Below, in pieces: positions 49,197 through 56,542 of a DNA stretch of 64,000 nt. How positions within the stretch are numbered: position 1 is the stretch's first letter; every line of letters begins with the position of its first letter. The stretch is from Marichromatium purpuratum 984 (GTDB lineage Bacteria > Pseudomonadota > Gammaproteobacteria > Chromatiales > Chromatiaceae). The position numbers were made by a program, and so were the translations under genes. The DNA lies in contig NZ_CP007031.1 of assembly GCF_000224005.2 (NCBI RefSeq), forward strand, positions 62,001 to 126,000, given 5' to 3'. Below the pieces are notes generated by a model that ran no database searches, was not told where the DNA came from, and worked only from the letters and a program-made list of their open reading frames with translations.

Positions 49197-50072
49197 ATGT
49201 GCGATACCTGTGGCTGCAACATCACCCCCGGCAACGAGCACCTGGTGCGCGATGGCGGACGTCACGCCCGGACCGAGGACGGTCGCGCGGCGGTCAGCGT
49301 GCTGCGCAACCTGCTCACGGAGAACGACCGTCAGGCCCGTCACAATCGTGAACACTTCGATCGTCACGGCGTGCTGGCGATCAACCTGATGTCCTCGCCG
49401 GGCGCAGGCAAGACCCGTCTGCTCGAGGCGACCATCGAGGTGCTCGGGCCGAGTTGCCGGATCGCGGTGATCGAGGGCGATCTCGAGACCGAGAACGATG
49501 CCGAGCGCATCCGCGCCAAGGGCGTGCAGGCGGTACAGATCGCCACCGGCAGCGCCTGTCATCTCGATGCCCACATGGTCCATCAGGCGCTGCACCAGAT
49601 CGATCTCGACGGCATCGACCTGCTGTTCATCGAGAACGTCGGCAACCTGGTCTGCCCGGCGAGCTTCGACCTCGGCCAGCACCGCAACGTCACCCTGCTG
49701 TCGGTGCCCGAGGGCGACGACAAGCCGGCCAAGTACCCGGTGATCTTCCGCGCCGCCGACCTGGTGCTCTGCACCAAGGGCGATCTGCTGCCGGTGCTCG
49801 AGGACTTCGACCCCGAGCGCGCCGAGCGCCATCTGCGCGCGCTGGCGAGCGTGGCGCCTTTCGATGTGGTCTCGACCCGTGGCCCCGGTGAAATCGAACC
49901 CTGGCTGATCTGGCTGCGCGACGAGCTGCAGGCACAGGACACCAGGCGCGCGCTCGGCCGGACCATCCATCCGCTGATCCAGCCCGACGGCGCCTTGCTG
50001 CACGGCGACGCCCAGGAGGGTGAGCATCACGGTCACGGTCATTTCCATCAAGCCGCGCAGAGTCACGGCTGA
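49197..50072 (+). CDS. hypB: HypB, nickel-handling GTPase
   Basis: A GTPase that powers nickel transfer to the hydrogenase. The 291-residue protein begins MCDTCGCN, the CxxCGC high-affinity nickel motif, and has the G1 loop SSPGAGKT, EGDLETENDAERI, TGSACHLDAHMV and NLVCPASFDLG of the HypB/UreG family, then TKGDLLP. Instead of the long N-terminal histidine stretch of some HypB proteins it has a short C-terminal tail, GEHHGHGHFHQ, that could hold metal. The ATG at 49197 follows GCGGAG. The gap before it holds a 43-codon ORF (49052-49183) without a recognisable product. Confidence 0.96.
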   Translation: MCDTCGCNITPGNEHLVRDGGRHARTEDGRAAVSVLRNLLTENDRQARHNREHFDRHGVLAINLMSSPGAGKTRLLEATIEVLGPSCRIAVIEGDLETENDAERIRAKGVQAVQIATGSACHLDAHMVHQALHQIDLDGIDLLFIENVGNLVCPASFDLGQHRNVTLLSVPEGDDKPAKYPVIFRAADLVLCTKGDLLPVLEDFDPERAERHLRALASVAPFDVVSTRGPGEIEPWLIWLRDELQAQDTRRALGRTIHPLIQPDGALLHGDAQEGEHHGHGHFHQAAQSHG

Positions 50073-50128
50073 TCCCACCGGCGCGTTGCCCGATCCCCGA
50101 TCCCGTCAAGCCACGAGGAGGAGCCTCC

Positions 50129-50596
50129 GTGTCAGTCCCAAAGTTCACCAGACGTTCCGCGCGCGCGATCGCGCTGCTCGCCCTGCTGGCGCAGGTGCCG
50201 GCGGTGTCGGCGTTCAACTTCGGCGACATGATGAACCCCAGCCGCTGGATGGGCGGTGATCGCTACGACGACGACTATTACGACGGTCCCTACGGCCCCT
50301 ATGCGCCGCCCTATGGCCCCTATGGTGGTCCGGGGTATGGTGGTGCGCCCTATGGTGGTTACGGTATGCCCTATGCGCCGGCTCCGGCCTATCCCGGCAT
50401 GCCGGGGACCACGCCGGCGTCACCGGTCGCGCCCACGGTGACTGGTGCGCCCGACGCGACCGCCGAGGAACTCGAGGCGCTCAAGCGTCGGGTCGAGGAA
50501 CTCGAGGCGCGTCAGCGCGCCGCCCAGCCGCCGCAGGGACCGCCCCCGGGTGACTGGCCGACACCGCCCGGATTCCGTCCGATGAACCAGTACTGA
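50129..50596 (+). CDS. exported Tyr/Gly/Pro-rich protein, sulfur-globule-like
   Basis: A 155-residue protein with a signal peptide (SARAIALLALLAQVPAVSA), then FNFGDMMNPSRWMGG, a Asp/Tyr block (DRYDDDYYDG) and imperfect PYGP/GYGG repeats from about 52 to 90. A Pro/Thr linker leads to a C-terminal coiled coil (ELEALKRRVEELEARQR). The composition and export resemble the structural proteins that coat periplasmic sulfur globules in purple sulfur bacteria, and the FNxGDMMNPSRW-type segment is one I associate with that group. No proof of function. The GTG start at 50129 has a strong GAGGAGGAG upstream. Confidence 0.6.
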   Translation: MSVPKFTRRSARAIALLALLAQVPAVSAFNFGDMMNPSRWMGGDRYDDDYYDGPYGPYAPPYGPYGGPGYGGAPYGGYGMPYAPAPAYPGMPGTTPASPVAPTVTGAPDATAEELEALKRRVEELEARQRAAQPPQGPPPGDWPTPPGFRPMNQY

Positions 50597-50714
50597 GCCC
50601 GGCGCCGGACGCGACCGTCCCCGTCGCCCCGGCGGGGACGGCGCTGTGCCCGGTGGGCGCGGCTGCTAAGATGCGGCTCGTCAACTGGGCTTCATCGACT
50701 GGAGGTCGCGTCCG

Positions 50715-51188
50715 ATGTCACGGATCACTCGCGCGCTCTGCGCGCTGGCGCTGCTCTGCGCCCCACTGTCTTCACCGCTGGCCGCGGGCGGCGCCATCGT
50801 CCACCAGGCCGAGACCAGTCTCGAGGCCGCGCTCGACGGGCTGCAGGCGGCGATCCTCGAACGCGGTCTCTATATCAACAACGTCCTCGATCTGGGCGAG
50901 ATGTTCGCCCGCACCGGCGCGGACCTCGGTTTCACCGAGCCGGTCTACGGCGAGGCGCGCTCGGTCGAGTTCTGCAGCGCCGTGCTCTCGCGCGAGATGA
51001 TGCGCGAGGACCCGACGCGGATCGTCAACTGCCCCTTCGTGGTCAGTCTCTACACCCTGCCGGACGACCCCGCGACCGTCCATGCCGCCTATCGCGCCAT
51101 CCCCGCCGAGCTGCAGGCCGCAAGCCCGGTGATGCGCGAGGTCGCCGAGCTGCTCGACGCGCTCGCGCGCGCGGCGCTGGAGTGGTGA
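50715..51188 (+). CDS. exported DUF302-domain protein
   Basis: A 157-residue periplasmic protein: signal peptide (ITRALCALALLCAPLSSPLAAG) and a DUF302-like fold (ETSLEAALDGLQAAILERGLYINNVLDLGEMFARTGADLG... VEFCSAVLSREMMREDPTRIVNCPFVVSLYTLPDDPATVHAAYRA). The family binds unknown small ligands. Two cysteines (in VEFCSAV and IVNCPF) could form a disulfide in the periplasm. The stop overlaps the next start as TGATG, which links it to the glycosyltransferase genes. Confidence 0.72.
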   Translation: MSRITRALCALALLCAPLSSPLAAGGAIVHQAETSLEAALDGLQAAILERGLYINNVLDLGEMFARTGADLGFTEPVYGEARSVEFCSAVLSREMMREDPTRIVNCPFVVSLYTLPDDPATVHAAYRAIPAELQAASPVMREVAELLDALARAALEW

Positions 51189-53308
51189 TGGCGACCATGG
51201 CGATGCCGCAGGGGGTCTCCCGCTTACTCGATCTGGTCCGTCGCTACGGTCCGCGCGCGCTGCACGTGCTGCGTACCGAAGGCTCCCGGGTGCTCGTGCG
51301 CAAGCTCGCGCGACGGTTGCGTACCACGCCGCTGCGCATCCCCGATCCCCCCGTCCTGCTCGCCTTCGACGAACCCTTCGAGCCGATCGCGCTGTCCGCG
51401 CCCGAGCACCCACGGGTGTCGGTGGTGATCCCGATCCACGGTCAGTTCGGCTACACCCATCATTGTCTGGCCGCGCTCGCGCGCTGCGGCGACACGGCGC
51501 GCTTCGAGGTGGTGGTGGTCGACGATTGCTCGCCCGACGACAGCGCCGCGCGGCTCGCCGCCTATCCCGGGGTGCGGCTGATCCGCAACCCCGAGAACCT
51601 CGGTTTCGTCGGTACCTGCAACCGTGGCGCCGAGGCCGCGCGCGGCGAGCTGCTGGTGTTCCTCAACAACGACACCCAGGTGCAGCCGGGCTGGCTCGAC
51701 GCCCTGCTGGCGACCTTCGACGACTATCCGGACGCGGGCATGGTCGGTGCCCGGCTGGTCTATCCCGACGGTCGTCAGCAGGAGGCCGGCGGCATCCTCT
51801 TCGCCGACGGCTCGGCGTGGAACCATGGTCATCTCGACGACCCGCACCGCCCCGAGTACGGCTATGTGCGCCCCGTCGACTACTGCTCGGGCGCGGCGCT
51901 GGCGATCCCGCGCGCGCTGTTCGAGCGTCTCGACGGCTTCGACCGGACCTTCGCTCCGGCCTATTACGAGGACACCGACCTGGCGATGCGGGTGCGTGCC
52001 GCCGGGCTCCGCGTCTACTACCAGCCGGCAGCCTGGGTGGTGCACTTCGAGGGGGTGAGCGCCGGGCGCGACCCCGAGGCGAGCACCGGGCTCAAGCGCT
52101 ATCAGCGCATCCACGCCGAGACCTTCCACGCGCGCTGGGGCGAGACGCTCGCCGGGTACGGCGCGCGCGGCGAGGCGCTCGACCGGGTCAAGGACCGTGC
52201 CCTGGCGCGGCGTGCGCTGGTGGTCGACAACTATATGGTGACCCCGGACCGCGAGTCGGGCTCGCTGCGCATGGTCAACCTGTTCGCCATCCTGCGCGGG
52301 CTCGGCTATCAGGTGACCTTTGCCGCGGCCAACCTGGAGGCGCCCGAGCCCTATGTCGGCGCGCTCCAGCAGCGCGGGGTGGAGGTGCTCTATCGTCCGC
52401 ATGTGCCCTCGGTCGCGCGTCATCTGGCCACCCAAGGCGCGCGCTACGACCTGGTGGTGCTCAGCCGCGCCGATGCCGCCGCGGCGCTGATGGAGGCCGC
52501 GCGGCGTCACTGCGCGCGGGCGCGGATCGTCTTCGACACCGTCGACCTGCACTTCCTGCGCGAGCGCCGGCTCGCCGAGTTGCGTGGCGACGCGGCCACC
52601 CGCCGGGTCGCCGCGCGGCGTCGCGATCAGGAGCTGGCGCTGATGCGCCGCGCCGATCAGACCTGGGTGGTAAGCGAGGCCGAGCGCGCGCTGCTCGCCA
52701 CCGAGGCGCCCGACGTCGAGGTGCATCTGGTCTCCAACATCCATCGCATCTTCGGCTCGGCGCGTCCCGCCGCCGAGCGCCGGGGCCTGCTGTTCATCGG
52801 CGCCTTCGCCCATCCGCCGAACACCGACGCGGTGCTCTTCCTCGGGCGCGAGCTGATGCCGCTGCTGCGCGAGCGCCTGCCTGGGGTGGTGCTGCGGGTG
52901 GTCGGCGCCGAGCCGCCGCCGGAGGTGCGCGCCCTCGCCGCGCCGGACATCGAGATCCTCGGCTATGTCCCCGATGTCGCGCCGCTGTTCGCCAGCTCGC
53001 GGGCGTCGGTGGCGCCGCTGCGCTACGGCGCCGGGGTCAAGGGCAAGATCAATCAGAGCCTCGCCCACGGGCTGCCAGTGGTGGCCACCGCGGTGGCCGC
53101 CGAGGGCATGCATCTGGTCGACGGCGAGTCAGTGCTGCTCGGCGAGGATGCCCGCGCGCTGGCCGACGCCATCGCCCGGGTCTGTGTCGACGACGCGCTC
53201 TGGCAGCGCCTCTCCGACGGCGGGCTGGCGGTGATGGAGCGCCACTTCGGTTTCGCCGCCGCCGAGCGCGCGGTGCGGGTCGCGCTCGACGAGGAGGTGG
53301 GCCGATGA
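51188..53308 (+). CDS. bifunctional glycosyltransferase (GT2 fused to GT4-like)
   Basis: A 706-residue cytoplasmic enzyme with two catalytic parts. Residues about 75-320 are a GT-A family 2 transferase (VSVVIPIHGQFGYTHHCLAAL, VVVVDDCSPDD, LGFVGTCNRGAEAARGELLVFLNNDT, YYEDTDLAMRVR). Residues about 340-700 are GT-B, GT4-like (LVVDNYMVTPDRESGSLRMVNLFAIL, LLFIGAFAHPPNTDAVLFL, GAGVKGKINQSLAHGLPVVAT). It probably adds two sugars to one surface polysaccharide. Two GTG codons precede the ATG at 51188, which overlaps the DUF302 stop. The next gene overlaps by ATGA. Confidence 0.88.
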   Translation: MATMAMPQGVSRLLDLVRRYGPRALHVLRTEGSRVLVRKLARRLRTTPLRIPDPPVLLAFDEPFEPIALSAPEHPRVSVVIPIHGQFGYTHHCLAALARCGDTARFEVVVVDDCSPDDSAARLAAYPGVRLIRNPENLGFVGTCNRGAEAARGELLVFLNNDTQVQPGWLDALLATFDDYPDAGMVGARLVYPDGRQQEAGGILFADGSAWNHGHLDDPHRPEYGYVRPVDYCSGAALAIPRALFERLDGFDRTFAPAYYEDTDLAMRVRAAGLRVYYQPAAWVVHFEGVSAGRDPEASTGLKRYQRIHAETFHARWGETLAGYGARGEALDRVKDRALARRALVVDNYMVTPDRESGSLRMVNLFAILRGLGYQVTFAAANLEAPEPYVGALQQRGVEVLYRPHVPSVARHLATQGARYDLVVLSRADAAAALMEAARRHCARARIVFDTVDLHFLRERRLAELRGDAATRRVAARRRDQELALMRRADQTWVVSEAERALLATEAPDVEVHLVSNIHRIFGSARPAAERRGLLFIGAFAHPPNTDAVLFLGRELMPLLRERLPGVVLRVVGAEPPPEVRALAAPDIEILGYVPDVAPLFASSRASVAPLRYGAGVKGKINQSLAHGLPVVATAVAAEGMHLVDGESVLLGEDARALADAIARVCVDDALWQRLSDGGLAVMERHFGFAAAERAVRVALDEEVGR

Positions 53309-54180
53309 GCGTCACGCCGCTGGTCAGTGTCATCGTTGTCAACTACAACGCCGGGGCGTTGCTCGCCGAGTGTGTGACGGCGGTGCTCGGCTCGACGGTC
53401 GCCGTTGAGGTGATCGTCAGCGACAATGGCTCGGTCGACGACAGCCTCACCCGGTTGCGCGCGCGGGTCGGTGCCGATGCGCGGCTGCGGATCGTCGAGA
53501 ACGGTGCCAACCTCGGCTTCGCCAAGGGCAACAACCGTGCCCTGCCGCTGGCCGGTGCGCCCTGGCTGCTGTTCCTCAACCCCGACTGCATCGTCGCCCC
53601 CGATACCCTCGGTCGTATGGTCGAGGCGCTCGAGGCCCATCCCGAGGCGGGGATCGCCGGGTGCATGGTGCGTGATCCGGACGGTGCCGAGCAGGTCGCC
53701 TGTCGGCGCGCCATCCCCGATCCCTGGATCGCGCTGCGCCGACTGCTCGGACTGGAGCGGCTCGGTGGCGCCGGGCTCGACCAGCGTCATCTGCCGCCGC
53801 CGCGTGAGTCGGTGACGGTCGAGGCGACCTCGGGCTCGTTCATGTTCGTGCGCCGCGCCGCGCTCGAGCAGGTCGGGCCGCTCGACGAGGGCTATTTCCT
53901 GCACTGCGAGGACCTCGACTGGTTCGTGCGCTTTGCTGAGGCCGGCTGGCGGGTGCTGCTGGTGCCCGGGGTCGAGGTGGTGCATCACAAGGGCGCCTGC
54001 AGCGGTGGTGATCCGCTGGCCGTCGAGCGCCACAAGCATCGCGGCATGGAGCGCTTCTATCGCAAGTTCCAGTACCGGCGCTATCCGCGTCCGTTCAGCT
54101 GGCTGGTGATCCTCGGTATCCGTCTGCACCTGGGGCTGCTGGTCGCGCGTCAGTGGCTGGGCCGGGGGCGGACGGTATGA
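53305..54180 (+). CDS. family 2 glycosyltransferase (rhamnosyltransferase-like)
   Basis: A 291-residue GT-A enzyme with VSVIVVNYNAGALLAECV, VIVSDNGSVDDS, NLGFAKGNNRAL, LFLNPDCIV, GSFMFVRRAALEQVGPLDEGYFLHCEDLDWFVRFAEAGW and HHKGACS, the arrangement of WbbL-type rhamnosyltransferases. A hydrophobic C-terminus (FSWLVILGIRLHLGLLVARQWL) may touch the membrane. It overlaps both neighbours by 4 bases, so DUF302-GT2/GT4-GT2-epimerase form one translational unit. The sugar is not certain. Confidence 0.9.
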   Translation: MSVTPLVSVIVVNYNAGALLAECVTAVLGSTVAVEVIVSDNGSVDDSLTRLRARVGADARLRIVENGANLGFAKGNNRALPLAGAPWLLFLNPDCIVAPDTLGRMVEALEAHPEAGIAGCMVRDPDGAEQVACRRAIPDPWIALRRLLGLERLGGAGLDQRHLPPPRESVTVEATSGSFMFVRRAALEQVGPLDEGYFLHCEDLDWFVRFAEAGWRVLLVPGVEVVHHKGACSGGDPLAVERHKHRGMERFYRKFQYRRYPRPFSWLVILGIRLHLGLLVARQWLGRGRTV

Positions 54181-55193
54181 GCCTGCGCACGGATGAACTC
54201 GGGCCGGTGCTGGTCACCGGCGCCACCGGTCGGGTCGGGCGGGTGCTGGTCGAGGCGCTGCTCGCGCACGGTCAGCGGGTGGCGGTGGTCAGCCGCGCAC
54301 CGGCGGTGGTCGAGCGGCTGTGGCCGGGGCGGGGGGTGGAGACACGTCGCGCCGATCTCGCCCGTCCCGAGACACTTGCCGGGGTCTGTGCCGGGGTCGA
54401 GACCCTGATCCATCTCGCCAGCTATGCCCCGGCGGCCGACGAGCCCGACATCTACGAGGCCCCGGGACACTGGACGGTGATCGCCGAGGGCACGCGCGCA
54501 CTGATGGCCGAGGCGCGCAGCGCCGGGTCGCTGCGGCGGATGCTCTATCTCAGCACGGTCAAGGCGATGGGGGATGCGACCGGGGCGCTCGGCCATCCGG
54601 TCGGCTCCGACGAGGTCGAGCCCGCGCCCGAGACCGCCTACGGGCGCGCCAAGCTGGTCGCCGAGGGCGAGTTGCTGGCGAGCGCCGCCGCGCTCGACAT
54701 CCCCGGCTGCGTGCTGCGCCTGCCGATGGTCTACGGGTTGGCGGGGGAGGGCAACCTGGCGCGGATGATCGCCGCCGTCGCCGCCCATCGCTTCCCGCCC
54801 TGGCCACGGATCGACAATCACCGCTCGGCGGTGCACGTCGAGGACGCGGTGGCCGCGGTGCTGCTCGCCGTCGCCCACCCGGCGAGCGCCGGGCGCACCT
54901 ATTGCGTGACCGATGGTGGCGCCTATTCCACGCGCTGGATCTACGAGCGCATCTGTCGCGCGCTCGGTCGCCCGGTGCCGCGCTGGACGGTGCCGCTGTG
55001 GGCGCTGCGCACCGTCGCCGGGGTCGGCACGCTCGGCGAGCGCCTGCTCGGTCGGCGCATGCCCCTGACCCTGGAGGGGCTCGACAAGCTTGTCGGCGAT
55101 GCCTGGTTCTCCTCGGCCATGCTCGAGCGCGAGCTGGGGTTCCGTGCCCGGCACCGGCTCGGTGACGAGATCGATTGCTTGGTGCGGAGATAG
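54177..55193 (+). CDS. NAD-dependent epimerase/dehydratase (extended SDR)
   Basis: A 338-residue enzyme acting on a nucleotide sugar or a similar substrate. The Rossmann motif is VLVTGATGRVGRVLVEALL (GxxGxxG), LIHLASYAP follows, and the catalytic site has LYLSTVKAMGD (Ser/Thr) and AYGRAKLVAEGELL (YxxxK). The C-terminus binds the substrate. It closes the glycosyltransferase operon, which fits a role in making a sugar donor for a surface polysaccharide. The specific product is not known. Confidence 0.85.
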   Translation: MSLRTDELGPVLVTGATGRVGRVLVEALLAHGQRVAVVSRAPAVVERLWPGRGVETRRADLARPETLAGVCAGVETLIHLASYAPAADEPDIYEAPGHWTVIAEGTRALMAEARSAGSLRRMLYLSTVKAMGDATGALGHPVGSDEVEPAPETAYGRAKLVAEGELLASAAALDIPGCVLRLPMVYGLAGEGNLARMIAAVAAHRFPPWPRIDNHRSAVHVEDAVAAVLLAVAHPASAGRTYCVTDGGAYSTRWIYERICRALGRPVPRWTVPLWALRTVAGVGTLGERLLGRRMPLTLEGLDKLVGDAWFSSAMLERELGFRARHRLGDEIDCLVRR

Positions 55194-55512
55194 CGCTGCA
55201 GGCATGAACGCGCTTGTCGCGTGAGGTCTGTGGTGTCCGTGTTCGACGGGGACGACGGCCTCATGGGGATCGGGCGAGCATTGCCGCATCATTTCCCACC
55301 CCGCCCGGGTGGCTGCAGCTCTCATGCCGATTTTGCGATGCATTCTGCCAGTCGCTTCCCGAGTTACCTCGGGAGACGACCGACATTTTCTGTCGTCATC
55401 CCATCAGGTTGTTTTTAACTATTTGATTTTTATTTGATTTATAAGGTGGCTCGAATCTCGCATTGTGTTCTGTAGACAAGCCTGTCTCCAGCTACTCCCG
55501 AGGTCGATGCCG
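55194..55512. other. intergenic region with AT-rich promoter-like block
   Basis: No gene seen. Bases 55408-55446 are strikingly AT-rich for this genome (TTTTTAACTATTTGATTTTT, then ATTTGATTTATAAGG), with a repeated ATTTGATTT, and probably form the promoter region of the next gene. Confidence 0.5.
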
Positions 55513-56397
55513 ATGAATACCTGTCTCAAGCGCGCCATGCTTCTTGGTGTTCTGCTGTGTCCCGTCACTGCCCTTGCCGGGTTGGTGGTGACGTCAACCG
55601 ATGACGAAATGGCCATCGCCGAGCGTCTGTTGGACAAGGGCTCGGGGCTGAAGATTTCCAGCGTATCGCTACTCGGCGCCAAGTATCAGCAGGGCTTTTT
55701 CGATGGTGGTCTGTCGGCTGGGATCGGTCTCGACAGCGGGGTGCTGCTGACCACGGGGCGCGCGACCAATGCCGTCGGTCCGAACCAGTCGGACAGCAAA
55801 ACGAAGGTGGTTGGGAGTGGCGGTGACTCGGACCTGGACGGCCTGATCTCCTCGGTCTCGACCTATGACGCGAACGTGCTGCAGCTCGATTTCAGCACCA
55901 CCACCGGTGGCTTGTTCTTCAATTACGTGTTCGCCTCGGAGGAGTACAACGAGTATGCGGGGTCGAGCTTCAACGATGTCTTCGGTTTCTTCATCGATGG
56001 GGTGAATATCGCGCTGTTGCCGGGATCGAGCGATCCGGTCGCGGTCAACACCGTCAATCTCGGTTCGCCCTATTTCAACGACAACGATCTGGACAGCTTT
56101 GCCAAGCCGCCCTTCGACATCGAGTACGACGGTTTTACCGATGTCTTTACCGCCGGCATCACCGGACTTGAAGTCGGTACCCTCTACACCCTCAAGCTGG
56201 CGGTTGCCGATGCCGGGGACCGTTACTTCGACTCGGCCGTGTTCCTGCAGTCGGGTAGCTTCTCATCCGTCGCCCTCGCCTCGGCCGCACCGGTGCCATC
56301 CCCCGCGCCCCTGGCACTGCTTGCCATCGGGCTGTGTGGCTTCATGTTGGTGCCGCGTCGTGCGGTCGTCACGCCACAGGAGTCCAGCAGCTGCTGA
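55513..56397 (+). CDS. choice-of-anchor-L surface protein with PEP-CTERM-like tail
   Basis: A 294-residue exported protein. The signal peptide (LKRAMLLGVLLCPVTALAG) is followed by a choice-of-anchor L domain (about 25-255): ERLLDKGSGLKISSVSLLGA, GIGLDSGVLLTTGRA, LQLDFSTTTGGLFFNYVFASEEYNEYAGSSFNDVFGFFIDG and KLAVADAGDRYFDSAVFLQSGSF. The C-terminus VPSPAPLALLAIGLCGFML-VPRR resembles a PEP-CTERM sorting signal, but has VPSP in place of VPEP and 11 residues after the Arg pair. GAGG lies 9 bases before the ATG at 55513. It follows polysaccharide genes, a usual partner of exosortase-sorted proteins. Confidence 0.8.
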   Translation: MNTCLKRAMLLGVLLCPVTALAGLVVTSTDDEMAIAERLLDKGSGLKISSVSLLGAKYQQGFFDGGLSAGIGLDSGVLLTTGRATNAVGPNQSDSKTKVVGSGGDSDLDGLISSVSTYDANVLQLDFSTTTGGLFFNYVFASEEYNEYAGSSFNDVFGFFIDGVNIALLPGSSDPVAVNTVNLGSPYFNDNDLDSFAKPPFDIEYDGFTDVFTAGITGLEVGTLYTLKLAVADAGDRYFDSAVFLQSGSFSSVALASAAPVPSPAPLALLAIGLCGFMLVPRRAVVTPQESSSC

Positions 56398-56542
56398 GTC
56401 GTCGCGATCCGCCGGGCGGAAAATGCCTCGTCTCCCGCCGACTCATCGCACGCCCGGTCGGGTGCGAGCGGAGGCAGGCGGCAGGGATGCTGTCGTTGCG
56501 TGTCGGCGGTGACGACATGAGACGACGATTTCGCGAACTGGG

